The notes beneath the pieces were generated by a model. That model saw only the letters and a program-made list of their open reading frames with translations, was not told where the DNA came from and made no database searches. Source: GCA-2794515 sp033763335 (GTDB lineage: Bacteria; Chloroflexota; Anaerolineae; Aggregatilineales; Phototrophicaceae). Taken from it: a DNA stretch of 64,000 nucleotides. Positions 37,037 through 45,501 of this stretch are shown here, piece by piece (the first letter of the stretch is position 1; every line of letters begins with the position of its first letter). The stretch is from NCBI GenBank assembly GCA_033763335.1, contig JANRKU010000080.1, forward strand, positions 54,508 to 118,507, written 5' to 3'. Position numbers and translations under genes: made by a program.

Positions 37037-37861
37037 CTAGCTGTTGCTTAAACATGAATTTTGTAAAGTCCCAATGCCAGAAATACTCACACTGACCACA
37101 TCGCCTGTCTTGAGATAGCGAGGTGGTTTCATGCCCTTACCTACGCCTGCGGGTGTCCCTGTGAGGATAACATCGCCCACTTCGAGCGCAAATGCGGCAG
37201 AAATATACGCAATGAGGTCTGGGATTTTATGAATCATGAGGCTTGTATTGGTATTTTGCACCTGCTCACCATTTACAGATGTGGTAAGCGTGAGGTCGTG
37301 TGGGTCTGAAATTTCATCACGAGTGACGATAACAGGACCAAACGGGCAAAATGTATCCATGCCTTTGGCACGCGCCCATTGACCATCATTTTCTTGCAAA
37401 TCTCTAGCAGACACATCATTGGCAATGCTATACCCAAAAACATGGTCATAGGCATTTTCTGATTTGATATTACGCCCCGCCTTGCCGATAATCACCGCCA
37501 ATTCGCCTTCCCAATCCACTTTTGTGGTGATGGCTTCTGACCAGCGAATGGTGTCACCTGTTCCAATGATGCTACTGCTAAATTTGCCAAATAAAAACGG
37601 CTTTTCTGGCACAGCATTCCCCATTTCTTGGGCATGGTCGGCATAATTGCGTCCAATACACACAATTTTGGGTGGGATATAGGGAGATTGAATTTTCACT
37701 TTTTCTATGGGATAGCGATAGGCGTAACTCATAACAGGTTTTATGCCACTCCGCATTAACCCAAGCATATCGCCCGTCCATGTGGTGGCATAAACGGTAT
37801 CACCATCTAAAATCCCAACCAAATTGTTCCGATATTCATCCGAAAAGCGGATTAATTTCAT
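37037..37861 (-). CDS. Fumarylacetoacetate hydrolase (FAH) family protein
   Basis: The protein has 274 residues. Family motifs are VCIGRNYADHAQEMG, the metal-binding acids in KVDWEGELAVIIGK, ANDVSARDLQ, DTFCPFGPVIV and LTGTPAGVG near the C-terminus. These enzymes cleave or decarboxylate acylpyruvates and related diketo acids. The exact substrate is not determined. ATG 37861 is chosen since AAGGAG lies 6 bases upstream; the frame stays open further upstream to 37996, but that overlaps the end of the neighbouring gene and contains a palindromic repeat. Confidence 0.88.
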   Translation of the reverse strand: MKLIRFSDEYRNNLVGILDGDTVYATTWTGDMLGLMRSGIKPVMSYAYRYPIEKVKIQSPYIPPKIVCIGRNYADHAQEMGNAVPEKPFLFGKFSSSIIGTGDTIRWSEAITTKVDWEGELAVIIGKAGRNIKSENAYDHVFGYSIANDVSARDLQENDGQWARAKGMDTFCPFGPVIVTRDEISDPHDLTLTTSVNGEQVQNTNTSLMIHKIPDLIAYISAAFALEVGDVILTGTPAGVGKGMKPPRYLKTGDVVSVSISGIGTLQNSCLSNS

Positions 37862-37886
37862 AAAAAACTCCTTAGTAGACATATAA

Positions 37887-37907
37887 TGGACGGCATATAG
37901 CCGTCCA
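37887..37907. repeat. GGACGGCATATAGCCGTCC palindrome
   Basis: An inverted repeat of the GTAGGGG family, GGACGG core type, without the flanking CTAC. It sits between two minus-strand genes. Confidence 0.7.
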
Positions 37908-37956
37908 CTCCCAATCACAATCATCATAATATAAAATGCAAGGGTATGATATATGG

Positions 37957-39741
37957 TTAACGCGGTTCTAGGTGTGCGCCTGCCAATTTTCCCCACAAAC
38001 TATCTGGAAAATCGCGCCACAATTGATAATAGCCGTTGATAGCATTTGGGCGGTCTCCGATACGGTCAAAGGCGAAAGCACGGAAATAGCGTATTTCTAA
38101 AGAAGTCGCTAATGCGCTATTTTGGCGAATGGCATTATCGAGGATGTTCAATGCCGATATGCCATCGTTGTTGATGATAAGCGCCGTCCATGCGGTAGCG
38201 GGTACATCACCAACAACCAATTGTGGATTATCATTATCACGAGTAATTGCAGAGGCGAGTTTTTCGACCACATAGGTGGATTCACCCAATGGTGCAAATG
38301 CCCACTGACTAGCCCCTGCAAGGGCAAATGTCGCCACAAGGCGGTCTGCACGCCCTACTTGCGAGACAGTGACCACAGATTCTACAGGCAACCCGATAGC
38401 TTCGAGTTGTATTCCCACATCACCAGCGCGTGAAATGGGGTTTTCTGCCAAAATCCGTGTGATAAGCTGGTCAATATCACATACCCCATTATTGAGGCTT
38501 AAATTGGCACATGCCACTACTGCCGATTCATTTTGTGCGATAGCGTCTTGAAAAATGGCAATTTGGCGTTGTATCCCCACTGGCAAATTCGGCGTATTAT
38601 TCAGGCTGATGACACGCAATGAGGCATTGGTTTTTTCGCCATTGAGCCATTCCAGCATGGCAGTAGCAAGGATGACTTGTGCATACCCTGTTTCATCGGA
38701 GGCATGTCCCAATAAAAGGGTATTCACCGCAGTGAGGGCATCTGCTGGCGGTTTTTCATAAAGGGGTTCTATGGCGACCATCTGACAGCCAATGGTATTG
38801 AGTTGCAAATAAGCGGGGTTGGTATCTTCTACAGGACGGAAAAAATTGGATGACCACACCCAATTCACACCCTTAGACCGATAACATCCCCATTTTTCCG
38901 ATTCCACCTCATAGCGCACGACTTGGAGCAACCCAGAAGATAAGCTAACGGCTTCCCCAAATTCAATTGGTGCGAGCGCAAGGTCTGTCATGGTATTATT
39001 TCGCCAACCATAGACCACCAACCGATTATTTGCGCCTGCATAATCGAGGCTGATGAGGACTTCATCCAAACCATCGCCGGTATAATCGCCAGTGGCTAAT
39101 AGGTCTATTCCCAAAATATCGTCATAAGGAGCGGCAAAGACATCGGCGGGCATAGGGGCTAAACTGCTACGGGTATCGCCTCGCGTAATAATATAGTCGG
39201 AATATAGCGCAGGTTGGGCATCATCGGCGGGATACCGCAAATGATATAGGGTATCTGGGAAGGCATCTCCGTCTATATTCAATGTAGCGACATCATCAAT
39301 ATGAAAATTGCCCAATTGACCTGTTTGTAATGCCGCAACAGCCAATGGACGCGCCACACCGCGCATATCTACACTCCCACGCGGGGCGGTGAGCATGGCA
39401 TTAAATAGGCGTTGGCGCGTGATGGCATCTTGTGGGGCATTGGGGAATCGCCACGCCAATTCGTATTGGATGAGGTGTACTGCATCATAAAATTCTGCTG
39501 AATTCTCGCCACGCCCCAATAGGCTGATGAACACCTCTAAAAATTGAGGCGCAGTCCATAGGCGCAAGGCATAGCGTTCTGCGGGCAAATTTGGGCTAAT
39601 CTCAAGCGGGTCTGGTGGGAGGGGGGTGTTGGTGACAAAGATTTGGGCGGTGCTGATAGATGGTTGGGCGAACATCGCCCCCATCAACACCAGCACACAC
39701 CCCATCAAAAGCACGATTGAAATACGGAGTCGTGTGGTCAT
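37957..39741 (-). CDS. Secreted FG-GAP-like/TPR-ended protein of unknown function
   Basis: The protein has 594 residues with an N-terminal signal sequence (VLLMGCVLVLMGAMFA). The middle has two EF-hand/FG-GAP-like calcium loops, NIDGDAFPDTLYHL and DYTGDGLDEVLISL, of the kind seen in integrin-like propellers. The C-terminal part is helical with a TPR-like end (RPNAINGYYQLWRDFPDSLWG). A possible role is extracellular binding; no catalytic motif is seen. It follows the HEAT-repeat membrane protein by 13 bases on the same strand and is probably co-transcribed with it. Confidence 0.65.
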   Translation of the reverse strand: MTTRLRISIVLLMGCVLVLMGAMFAQPSISTAQIFVTNTPLPPDPLEISPNLPAERYALRLWTAPQFLEVFISLLGRGENSAEFYDAVHLIQYELAWRFPNAPQDAITRQRLFNAMLTAPRGSVDMRGVARPLAVAALQTGQLGNFHIDDVATLNIDGDAFPDTLYHLRYPADDAQPALYSDYIITRGDTRSSLAPMPADVFAAPYDDILGIDLLATGDYTGDGLDEVLISLDYAGANNRLVVYGWRNNTMTDLALAPIEFGEAVSLSSGLLQVVRYEVESEKWGCYRSKGVNWVWSSNFFRPVEDTNPAYLQLNTIGCQMVAIEPLYEKPPADALTAVNTLLLGHASDETGYAQVILATAMLEWLNGEKTNASLRVISLNNTPNLPVGIQRQIAIFQDAIAQNESAVVACANLSLNNGVCDIDQLITRILAENPISRAGDVGIQLEAIGLPVESVVTVSQVGRADRLVATFALAGASQWAFAPLGESTYVVEKLASAITRDNDNPQLVVGDVPATAWTALIINNDGISALNILDNAIRQNSALATSLEIRYFRAFAFDRIGDRPNAINGYYQLWRDFPDSLWGKLAGAHLEPR

Positions 39742-39754
39742 TACAAATGCCTCC

Positions 39755-41329
39755 TTATGCCGTTTGTTTGGCAGGGGCGAATAGCAAACCTAAAAATGGG
39801 GCGATGGCAACGGCAATCACACCGCCCATACTCACCCAAAAGCCCAAGCCGATGAATTGTGTCATGGATGTGGCAGGAAAACCTTGTGCATTCAATTGTT
39901 GGATAACATCAGCACCCGTGGTGCGGGTATTAAATACGAACATGCTATTGATGGCAGTTGTATAGAAATAGGCACATGCACCCACGCCAGCCAACCCAAA
40001 TAAAATACAGAAAAACCATATCCAACCATTGGGAGCCATAAATAAGAGCAATCCCAACAAAAAGGCAAAACTCCCCGCCACTGGCACAGCAATCACCGAA
40101 AAATCTATTGTTTGCGTGGGGTATTTTAGTTGTGCCAAGCCTAAATTAATGACAGAGCGAATCGTATCGGGGTCTGTTGGTATGCTACTCAAGTCTACAC
40201 CAGCAATCCCCAAATCGGCTGATTGTTGAGCGATAGCAGAGGTAATCGCCTCCATCACAAGCGGGTCACTGAGTCCATCCAGTATCACATCAATAATCCC
40301 ACCAATCCCAAAAGCACGTAGGATGTCTTGTGTACCCATCATAAATAACATGGTATCCATACCACTGGCATTGGTGCGAATACCCCGCAACCCATTCAGA
40401 CCACGCCGAATAAGGTCGCCTTGTGACCCCATCGCAGACAATTGGCTTTCGGCTTCACGCACAAAACTATTATTCAACAAGGTTTGAAATTCAGATAATG
40501 ACCCACCAAGTGTTGTGAGGTTCTCGGCGTTCACATTTATGCCAAATGCAGATAAATCGGCAATTGGGGCTAAATCGGCAGGATCTACCTGAATCGGTAT
40601 CCAGCCAATATCTATCCATGGAAGGGCAAAAAAGCCGATGAGCGTGGCGGTTGCACCAACAAAAATGATGAGCGCAAAAAATTGTTGAATACCATTTAAT
40701 TTGCGTGATTCTGAGCGTTGGCTTGTAACACCATCCATCTGTCTCATTTCTTTATCAGACGGCATGAGCAAGCGTTGGGTATCGGCTTGGCTCAGACCTG
40801 TGATATTCACCGCCAAGCCCATCGTATACGAATCATGCAATAGGCGCGGATTGCTCTTAAATGCCTTTTTGAGCATCTCTATCGCTTTGGTGTTATTGCC
40901 CCGCACATTCCAATCCATCGCTTGTTCAACATACGACTTGGCGCGTTCTTCTGCAACAGCAGAAACTTGAATATTCGATGGCAATGGCACATTTGGCTCA
41001 TCGCTCTCATAGCTCATGGCGTTATCGTCGTCATCGTCATCATCAGCATAGAGGCTGTTATAACGGGTATAGGAGCTATCGGCTTCTTCTTCCTCATAGA
41101 GGTCATCTTCATAAATGGGGTCTGGTTCTGGCTCTGGGGCATTTTTTTGGATATATGCACCTGCTTTTTTTGCCAGCTCACGAATTTGGGGGTCTTTATC
41201 GGTTTTATATACCCGCGCAAGGTGGGGAAGCGCCTCTCTATCCAGCGATTTTGCCAGATATGCGACGGCTTTTTTGCGCTTATCGGGGTCGTTACTCTCT
41301 AGTGCTTGGAGTATGCGTGGGTCTATCAT
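39755..41329 (-). CDS. HEAT-repeat membrane protein
   Basis: The protein has 524 residues. The N-terminal cytoplasmic part has HEAT-like repeats (KRKKAVAYLAKSLDREALP, then a second unit), an acidic Asp/Glu-rich linker (YADDDDDDDNAMSYE) and a TPR-like motif. At least five hydrophobic segments follow, from FFALIIFVGATATLIGFF to GGVIAVAIAPFLGLLF; between the first and second is a roughly 170-residue extracytoplasmic loop. ATG 41329 is chosen because GAGAGG lies 5 bases upstream; GTG 41347 would add six residues. It is upstream of the secreted FG-GAP-like gene. The function is unknown. Confidence 0.7.
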   Translation of the reverse strand: MIDPRILQALESNDPDKRKKAVAYLAKSLDREALPHLARVYKTDKDPQIRELAKKAGAYIQKNAPEPEPDPIYEDDLYEEEEADSSYTRYNSLYADDDDDDDNAMSYESDEPNVPLPSNIQVSAVAEERAKSYVEQAMDWNVRGNNTKAIEMLKKAFKSNPRLLHDSYTMGLAVNITGLSQADTQRLLMPSDKEMRQMDGVTSQRSESRKLNGIQQFFALIIFVGATATLIGFFALPWIDIGWIPIQVDPADLAPIADLSAFGINVNAENLTTLGGSLSEFQTLLNNSFVREAESQLSAMGSQGDLIRRGLNGLRGIRTNASGMDTMLFMMGTQDILRAFGIGGIIDVILDGLSDPLVMEAITSAIAQQSADLGIAGVDLSSIPTDPDTIRSVINLGLAQLKYPTQTIDFSVIAVPVAGSFAFLLGLLLFMAPNGWIWFFCILFGLAGVGACAYFYTTAINSMFVFNTRTTGADVIQQLNAQGFPATSMTQFIGLGFWVSMGGVIAVAIAPFLGLLFAPAKQTA

Positions 41330-41403
41330 TTTCGCCTCTCGGTTCACTTATAACAGGGTTATTTTAACGCATAACGGGGTTTTATGCTTGTTATTTTGCG
41401 GGA

Positions 41404-41432
41404 TTGACAGATATTATGATAAATTTTATTGT
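41404..41432 (+). promoter_or_regulatory. Putative promoter of the esterase-thpR genes
   Basis: A perfect TTGACA (41404-41409), 17 bases, TATTGT (41427-41432), 29 bases before the ATG. Confidence 0.6.
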
Positions 41433-41461
41433 GAATAAAAATAATTTCAGGAGCAACACCG

Positions 41462-42310
41462 ATGATTCGACACATCATGTTATCATTGATATATGGTTTG
41501 ATGATAATTACACAAGGAACACCTATGCCCACAACACGAGTTTTAACCGATATTCCCTATAACACGGCGGATGATGCCCATCCGCGTCAACAACTCGATT
41601 TATATTTGCCCACCACAGACAATTTTCCTGTCGTCCTCTATGTACATGGGGGTGCATGGGTAGGCGGGGATAAAAATTTATATGCCAATATCGGCAATAC
41701 CTTAGCAGAAGCAGGCTATGGGGTGGCGATTATCAATTACCGCCTCTCACCAGAATTTACCCACCCCGCCCACACACAAGACGGGGCGCTGGCGGTAAAA
41801 TGGCTTGTAGAGCATATTGGCGACTATGGTGGCGACCCAGACACATTTTTCCTCACGGGACATAGCGCGGGGGGGCATATGGTGAGCCTGCTCACACTTG
41901 ACCCGCAATACTTAGGCGCGGTAGATGTGCCGTTGGATGTGATTAAAGGGGTTATTTCGTATAGCGGGTTATATTGGATAGATGACTGGATTATGAATTG
42001 GGCGGGCAATGCCTTTTCTGCCAGTGAAACCGAGCGTCAAGCGGTATCACCAATTCATCTGATAGAGGATGCTGTCGAAGAGAGGGAAATACCCCCCTAT
42101 TTGATGATTGCCTCAGAAAATGATTATCCCGAATTGATTGTCGAGCAAGCCGATATGGGCGCAATATTCGATAAATATGGAGTCGAGTATACCGCGCATG
42201 TGATAGATAACCGTGACCACTTTGGATTGGTGACAAGTATCGGCGCACCCAATGACCCCACCACGCGCATTATTTTGGCGTGGCTGAATGATTTGCGGGA
42301 AGCAGAATAA
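41462..42310 (+). CDS. Alpha/beta hydrolase (BD-FAE/carboxylesterase-like)
   Basis: The protein has 282 residues. The oxyanion-hole motif HGGAWVGGDKN and nucleophile elbow GHSAGGH are present, with the catalytic histidine probably in IDNRDHFGLV near the C-terminus. An Asp/Glu in the SENDYPELI region is the likely acid. An N-terminal hydrophobic stretch (HIMLSLIYGLMIITQ) may be a signal peptide or anchor. Substrate esters are unknown. CAGGAG lies before the ATG. It is followed after three bases by thpR. Confidence 0.85.
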   Translation: MIRHIMLSLIYGLMIITQGTPMPTTRVLTDIPYNTADDAHPRQQLDLYLPTTDNFPVVLYVHGGAWVGGDKNLYANIGNTLAEAGYGVAIINYRLSPEFTHPAHTQDGALAVKWLVEHIGDYGGDPDTFFLTGHSAGGHMVSLLTLDPQYLGAVDVPLDVIKGVISYSGLYWIDDWIMNWAGNAFSASETERQAVSPIHLIEDAVEEREIPPYLMIASENDYPELIVEQADMGAIFDKYGVEYTAHVIDNRDHFGLVTSIGAPNDPTTRIILAWLNDLREAE

Positions 42311-42313
42311 ATC

Positions 42314-42859
42314 ATGCCTCGCCTATTTATTGCATTACACCTACCGCAATCAGTCAAAACGGGATTGTTGCGCCTCAAGATGACCATCCCTACCGCCAAT
42401 TGGTCAAATGAAAGCCAATATCACCTCACTTTACGCTTTTTGGGTGATATACCCGATGTCGCTGTGAGTGTGATAGAAAAGGCATTGGCGGATATTCACG
42501 CACACCCCTTTGAGATGTCATTACGGGGTGTGGGATGTTTTCCTGCCAATATCAAAAAACCGACCCGTGTGCTATGGGCGGGGTTATCTGCCCCACAAGC
42601 CCTATTTGATTTACAACAAGCGGTGGAATTGGCGATGATAGATGCTGGATTTGGCAAAGAGGATAAGCCGTTTAACCCACATATCACAGTGGCACGGCTC
42701 AAAACCGATGTGCCATTGCCTGCGGTGGAGCAATTTCTCAAGAATAATCACGGTTATGAGAGTGAATCGTTTTCTATCACGGAATTTTCGCTGGTAGAGA
42801 GCCTATTATCCCCTAGCGGGGCAAAATATAGCGATAGGAAAATATTCAAAATCGGATAG
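42314..42859 (+). CDS. thpR: RNA 2',3'-cyclic phosphodiesterase ThpR (2H family)
   Basis: The protein has 181 residues. The two HxTx motifs of the 2H phosphoesterase fold are HLTLRFLG and HITVARLK. It opens 2',3'-cyclic phosphates at RNA ends to 2'-phosphates in vitro and can ligate 2'-5' ends. The start MPRLFIALHLP matches family openings. It begins 3 bases after the esterase stop, so it is in the same operon. Three palindromes follow immediately. Confidence 0.9.
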   Translation: MPRLFIALHLPQSVKTGLLRLKMTIPTANWSNESQYHLTLRFLGDIPDVAVSVIEKALADIHAHPFEMSLRGVGCFPANIKKPTRVLWAGLSAPQALFDLQQAVELAMIDAGFGKEDKPFNPHITVARLKTDVPLPAVEQFLKNNHGYESESFSITEFSLVESLLSPSGAKYSDRKIFKIG

Positions 42860-42862
42860 GAT

Positions 42863-42977
42863 GTAGGGGCTTGCCATGGCAAGCCCGCTATAATCCCAAA
42901 TAAAAATCGGGCATGATATATCATGCCCCTACACATCAAATAGGCAGGTTTTGTAAGGGCGCAACATGTTGCGCCTG
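42863..42977. repeat. Cluster of three GTAGGGG-family palindromes
   Basis: The copies are at 42863-42890 (core CTTGCCATGGCAAG), 42908-42932 (core CATGATATATCATG) and 42953-42977 (core GCGCAACATGTTGCGC). Three different cores sit in one 130-base convergent gap between thpR and pstB. It may act as a transcript barrier. Confidence 0.85.
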
Positions 42978-42989
42978 TCTATTCCCCTA

Positions 42990-43805
42990 TCATCCAAAAC
43001 GTCCAGAGATATAATCGGCGGTTTCTTGCTCACGGGGTGAATTGAATACATCCGATGTGGGCGCAAATTCAATCAATTGCCCCCAACGGGTTTCTTTTTC
43101 ACCGATAATTTCTTTACGGATGTTGTAGAAGGCGGTGAAATCGGACACACGAAGCGCCTGTTGCATGTTGTGGGTCACAATGATGATGGTGTAGTCCTTG
43201 ACCAATTCGCGCATGAGTTCTTCAATGCGTTGGGTGGCGATGGGGTCTAAGGCGGAACAGGGTTCATCCATCAAAATCACTTCTGGCTCAATCGAAATCG
43301 TGCGGGCGATGCACAAGCGTTGTTGTTGCCCACCCGATAGCGCCATCCCCGATTTTTTGAGGTCGTTTTTCACTTCATCCCACAAGGCGGCGCGGCGTAG
43401 ACTTTGCTCAACGATTTCATCCAATGTAGATTTGTCTTTGACACCCAATAAACGCGGACCATAAGCGATATTATCATAAATGCTCTTTGGGAATGGATTC
43501 GGTTTTTGGAACACCATACCAATGCGACGACGCACTTCTACAGGGTCTACATCGGGTCCATATAAATTTTCGCCATGAAACAAAATTTGCCCCTCGACCC
43601 GCGCACCGGGTACGAGGTCATTCATGCGGTTATAGGCGCGTAGGACGGTACTTTTGCCACAGCCCGATGGTCCAATGAAGGCGGTGATTTTGCGCTCATA
43701 AATGGGCATGGTGATGTCATGTACGGCGCGATAACTGCCATAAAACACATCTACCTGATGTGTATCGAGGGCGACTTGTGTGCTAACGGTTAAATCTACA
43801 GACAT
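42990..43805 (-). CDS. pstB: Phosphate ABC transporter ATPase PstB
   Basis: The protein has 271 residues. Walker A is GPSGCGKST, the signature is LSGGQQQR, Walker B is VILMDEPCSALDP and the H-loop is IIVTHNMQQA. The ending ETADYISGRFG is typical for PstB. It drives phosphate import on the cytoplasmic side of PstC/PstA. ATG 43805 is chosen (MSVDLTVSTQ): AGGAG lies upstream within the end of pstA. It is the last gene of the pstSCAB operon; no phoU follows. Confidence 0.95.
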   Translation of the reverse strand: MSVDLTVSTQVALDTHQVDVFYGSYRAVHDITMPIYERKITAFIGPSGCGKSTVLRAYNRMNDLVPGARVEGQILFHGENLYGPDVDPVEVRRRIGMVFQKPNPFPKSIYDNIAYGPRLLGVKDKSTLDEIVEQSLRRAALWDEVKNDLKKSGMALSGGQQQRLCIARTISIEPEVILMDEPCSALDPIATQRIEELMRELVKDYTIIIVTHNMQQALRVSDFTAFYNIRKEIIGEKETRWGQLIEFAPTSDVFNSPREQETADYISGRFG

Positions 43806-43809
43806 GGTT

Positions 43810-45501
43810 TTATACGCTCCTGCGAGAGGCTCTTTGACGTAAAGTAATGGCGATGGCATTCATAGAAAGCAACACGGCTAAAAAGAGGATGATGCCTGCT
43901 GCCGCGATATTGCGGAATTGCGGGTCAGATTCTCGAATCCACGAAAAGATTTGGGTGGGCATGGCGGCAATACTGGAAAACGGACCCGATGGCACAGATG
44001 TGGTGAAGGTGGCGGTACCAATCACCAGCAGGGGTGCAGTTTCGCCGATGGCACGCGCAAGGGCGATAATCGCCCCTGTGATGATACCGGGCATGGCGGT
44101 GGGCAAAATTGTCCGTGAGACAGTTTGCCATTTGGTCGCACCCAGCCCAAAACTACCCTCGCGCAATGAGGATGGCACAGCGCGGAGCGCCTCTTGGCTG
44201 GCGCTGATGATGACGGGCAAAATGAGCAACGATAGGGTGAGCGCACCCGATAAAATCGTGCGTCCCGCCACATTGGATGGTGTGCCAAAAATTTCGCCAC
44301 TGGTGATAGGCGCAAGGGCATTGACGAATAACGCCAGACCCAACATGCCATATACAATAGAAGGCACGCCTGCCAAATTGCGAATATTCACCTCAATAAT
44401 TTTGTTGATAAACGAATCACTGGCATATTCTTCTAGGTAGACAGCCGCGCCTACCCCCAATGGGAAGGCAACTAACACGGTGATGACCATCAACCATATT
44501 GTCCCCAATAAAGCAGGATAAATGCCCGATGTAGAAGGTGTCTTGGTCAATGCACCCGTGATAAAATCGGCAGATAGCCACGAGCGCCAGCGTAATTCTG
44601 TCCCAAACTGCAGGGCATCCTCCACACGGGTCTCAATTGCGCTACGGCTCAAGAGGCTTTCATCCAAATTCCAGCTTTCTAAAATGACCTCTTGAATAAC
44701 CTTTTCGTTGATGAGTGCCAGCATTTGCTCTTGCGACAAATTTGCGATGAGCAATTGAATCCGTTCAGTCGCAGATAAGTCGTTGATAGCGCGTTCTTCC
44801 CACCCTTCTGGGATAACACTTCCATCTATAGAGATGCGTAAGGGAATACCATTCATCTCGCGCACATCACTCAATAGACTCAGATTTTCATAGACCAGTT
44901 GCAAAATTTCACGCGGGATGGTGTTTTCGATAATTTTACCCAATTCTTCTGAAGGCAATTCTTCGATGGTTCGGGTATTGGGGGTGAGGATAAGCTCCCA
45001 TAACGTTGTATTTGCGACCAATGTCGCCACAGTTTCTTCTGTTAGTTCGGCATCGCGCAGGGTGCGACTAAGATTTTCGATGCCATCAATGCGCGTCATG
45101 ACATCTGCTACAGGCAACACAGCCAAATCATTCAAGGAAATTTCGGCATCGCGCTTATTCGATACTTGGTCAATCAGGGTGTAATACAAATAAAGTTGTG
45201 ATTCTAGGGTAGCACGGTCTGGTTCTATACCCGCCTCACCAAAAAATCCACGTAGGGTTTCTTCTGGGAGGGTCGCCAAGCGACTTTGTAGCTCAATCGG
45301 TCTTACAAGGTTATCTGGGTCTACGGCATAATTAATCGCCACCAGCCCAACCGCCTGATTAATCACACTGGCGATGAGGATAATCAACACCGCAAAGGCG
45401 ATAATGAGCGATGACAAATAAAATAGGCGAAAACGCTCACCACGCGCATTCCGTGTTTGGACACTCGTCCTAAAAATACCGATTTCAATTCGATTACTCA
45501 T
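43810..45501 (-). CDS. pstA: Phosphate ABC permease PstA with large helical insertion
   Basis: The protein has 563 residues against about 280-300 for usual PstA. Helix 1 (about 29-54) is followed by roughly 265 extra residues (about 56-322), mostly helical and acidic and presumably extracytoplasmic. The normal permease domain follows: VAFPLGVGAAVYLEEYA, the EAA-type loop with SLREGSFGLGATKWQT and ARAIGETAPLLVIG. The conserved permease core is intact, so transport should work; the insertion may contact PstS or the envelope. Its ATG overlaps the pstC stop codon by one base (TAATG). Confidence 0.92.
   Translation of the reverse strand: MSNRIEIGIFRTSVQTRNARGERFRLFYLSSLIIAFAVLIILIASVINQAVGLVAINYAVDPDNLVRPIELQSRLATLPEETLRGFFGEAGIEPDRATLESQLYLYYTLIDQVSNKRDAEISLNDLAVLPVADVMTRIDGIENLSRTLRDAELTEETVATLVANTTLWELILTPNTRTIEELPSEELGKIIENTIPREILQLVYENLSLLSDVREMNGIPLRISIDGSVIPEGWEERAINDLSATERIQLLIANLSQEQMLALINEKVIQEVILESWNLDESLLSRSAIETRVEDALQFGTELRWRSWLSADFITGALTKTPSTSGIYPALLGTIWLMVITVLVAFPLGVGAAVYLEEYASDSFINKIIEVNIRNLAGVPSIVYGMLGLALFVNALAPITSGEIFGTPSNVAGRTILSGALTLSLLILPVIISASQEALRAVPSSLREGSFGLGATKWQTVSRTILPTAMPGIITGAIIALARAIGETAPLLVIGTATFTTSVPSGPFSSIAAMPTQIFSWIRESDPQFRNIAAAGIILFLAVLLSMNAIAITLRQRASRRSV

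Noticed and set aside
37862..37996. N-terminal extension of the FAH protein
   Set aside because: It overlaps the end of the upstream gene and contains a palindromic repeat; a good AAGGAG selects ATG 37861.
43847..44440. 197-codon frame opposite pstA
   Set aside because: Antisense to a conserved permease core; no independent signals.
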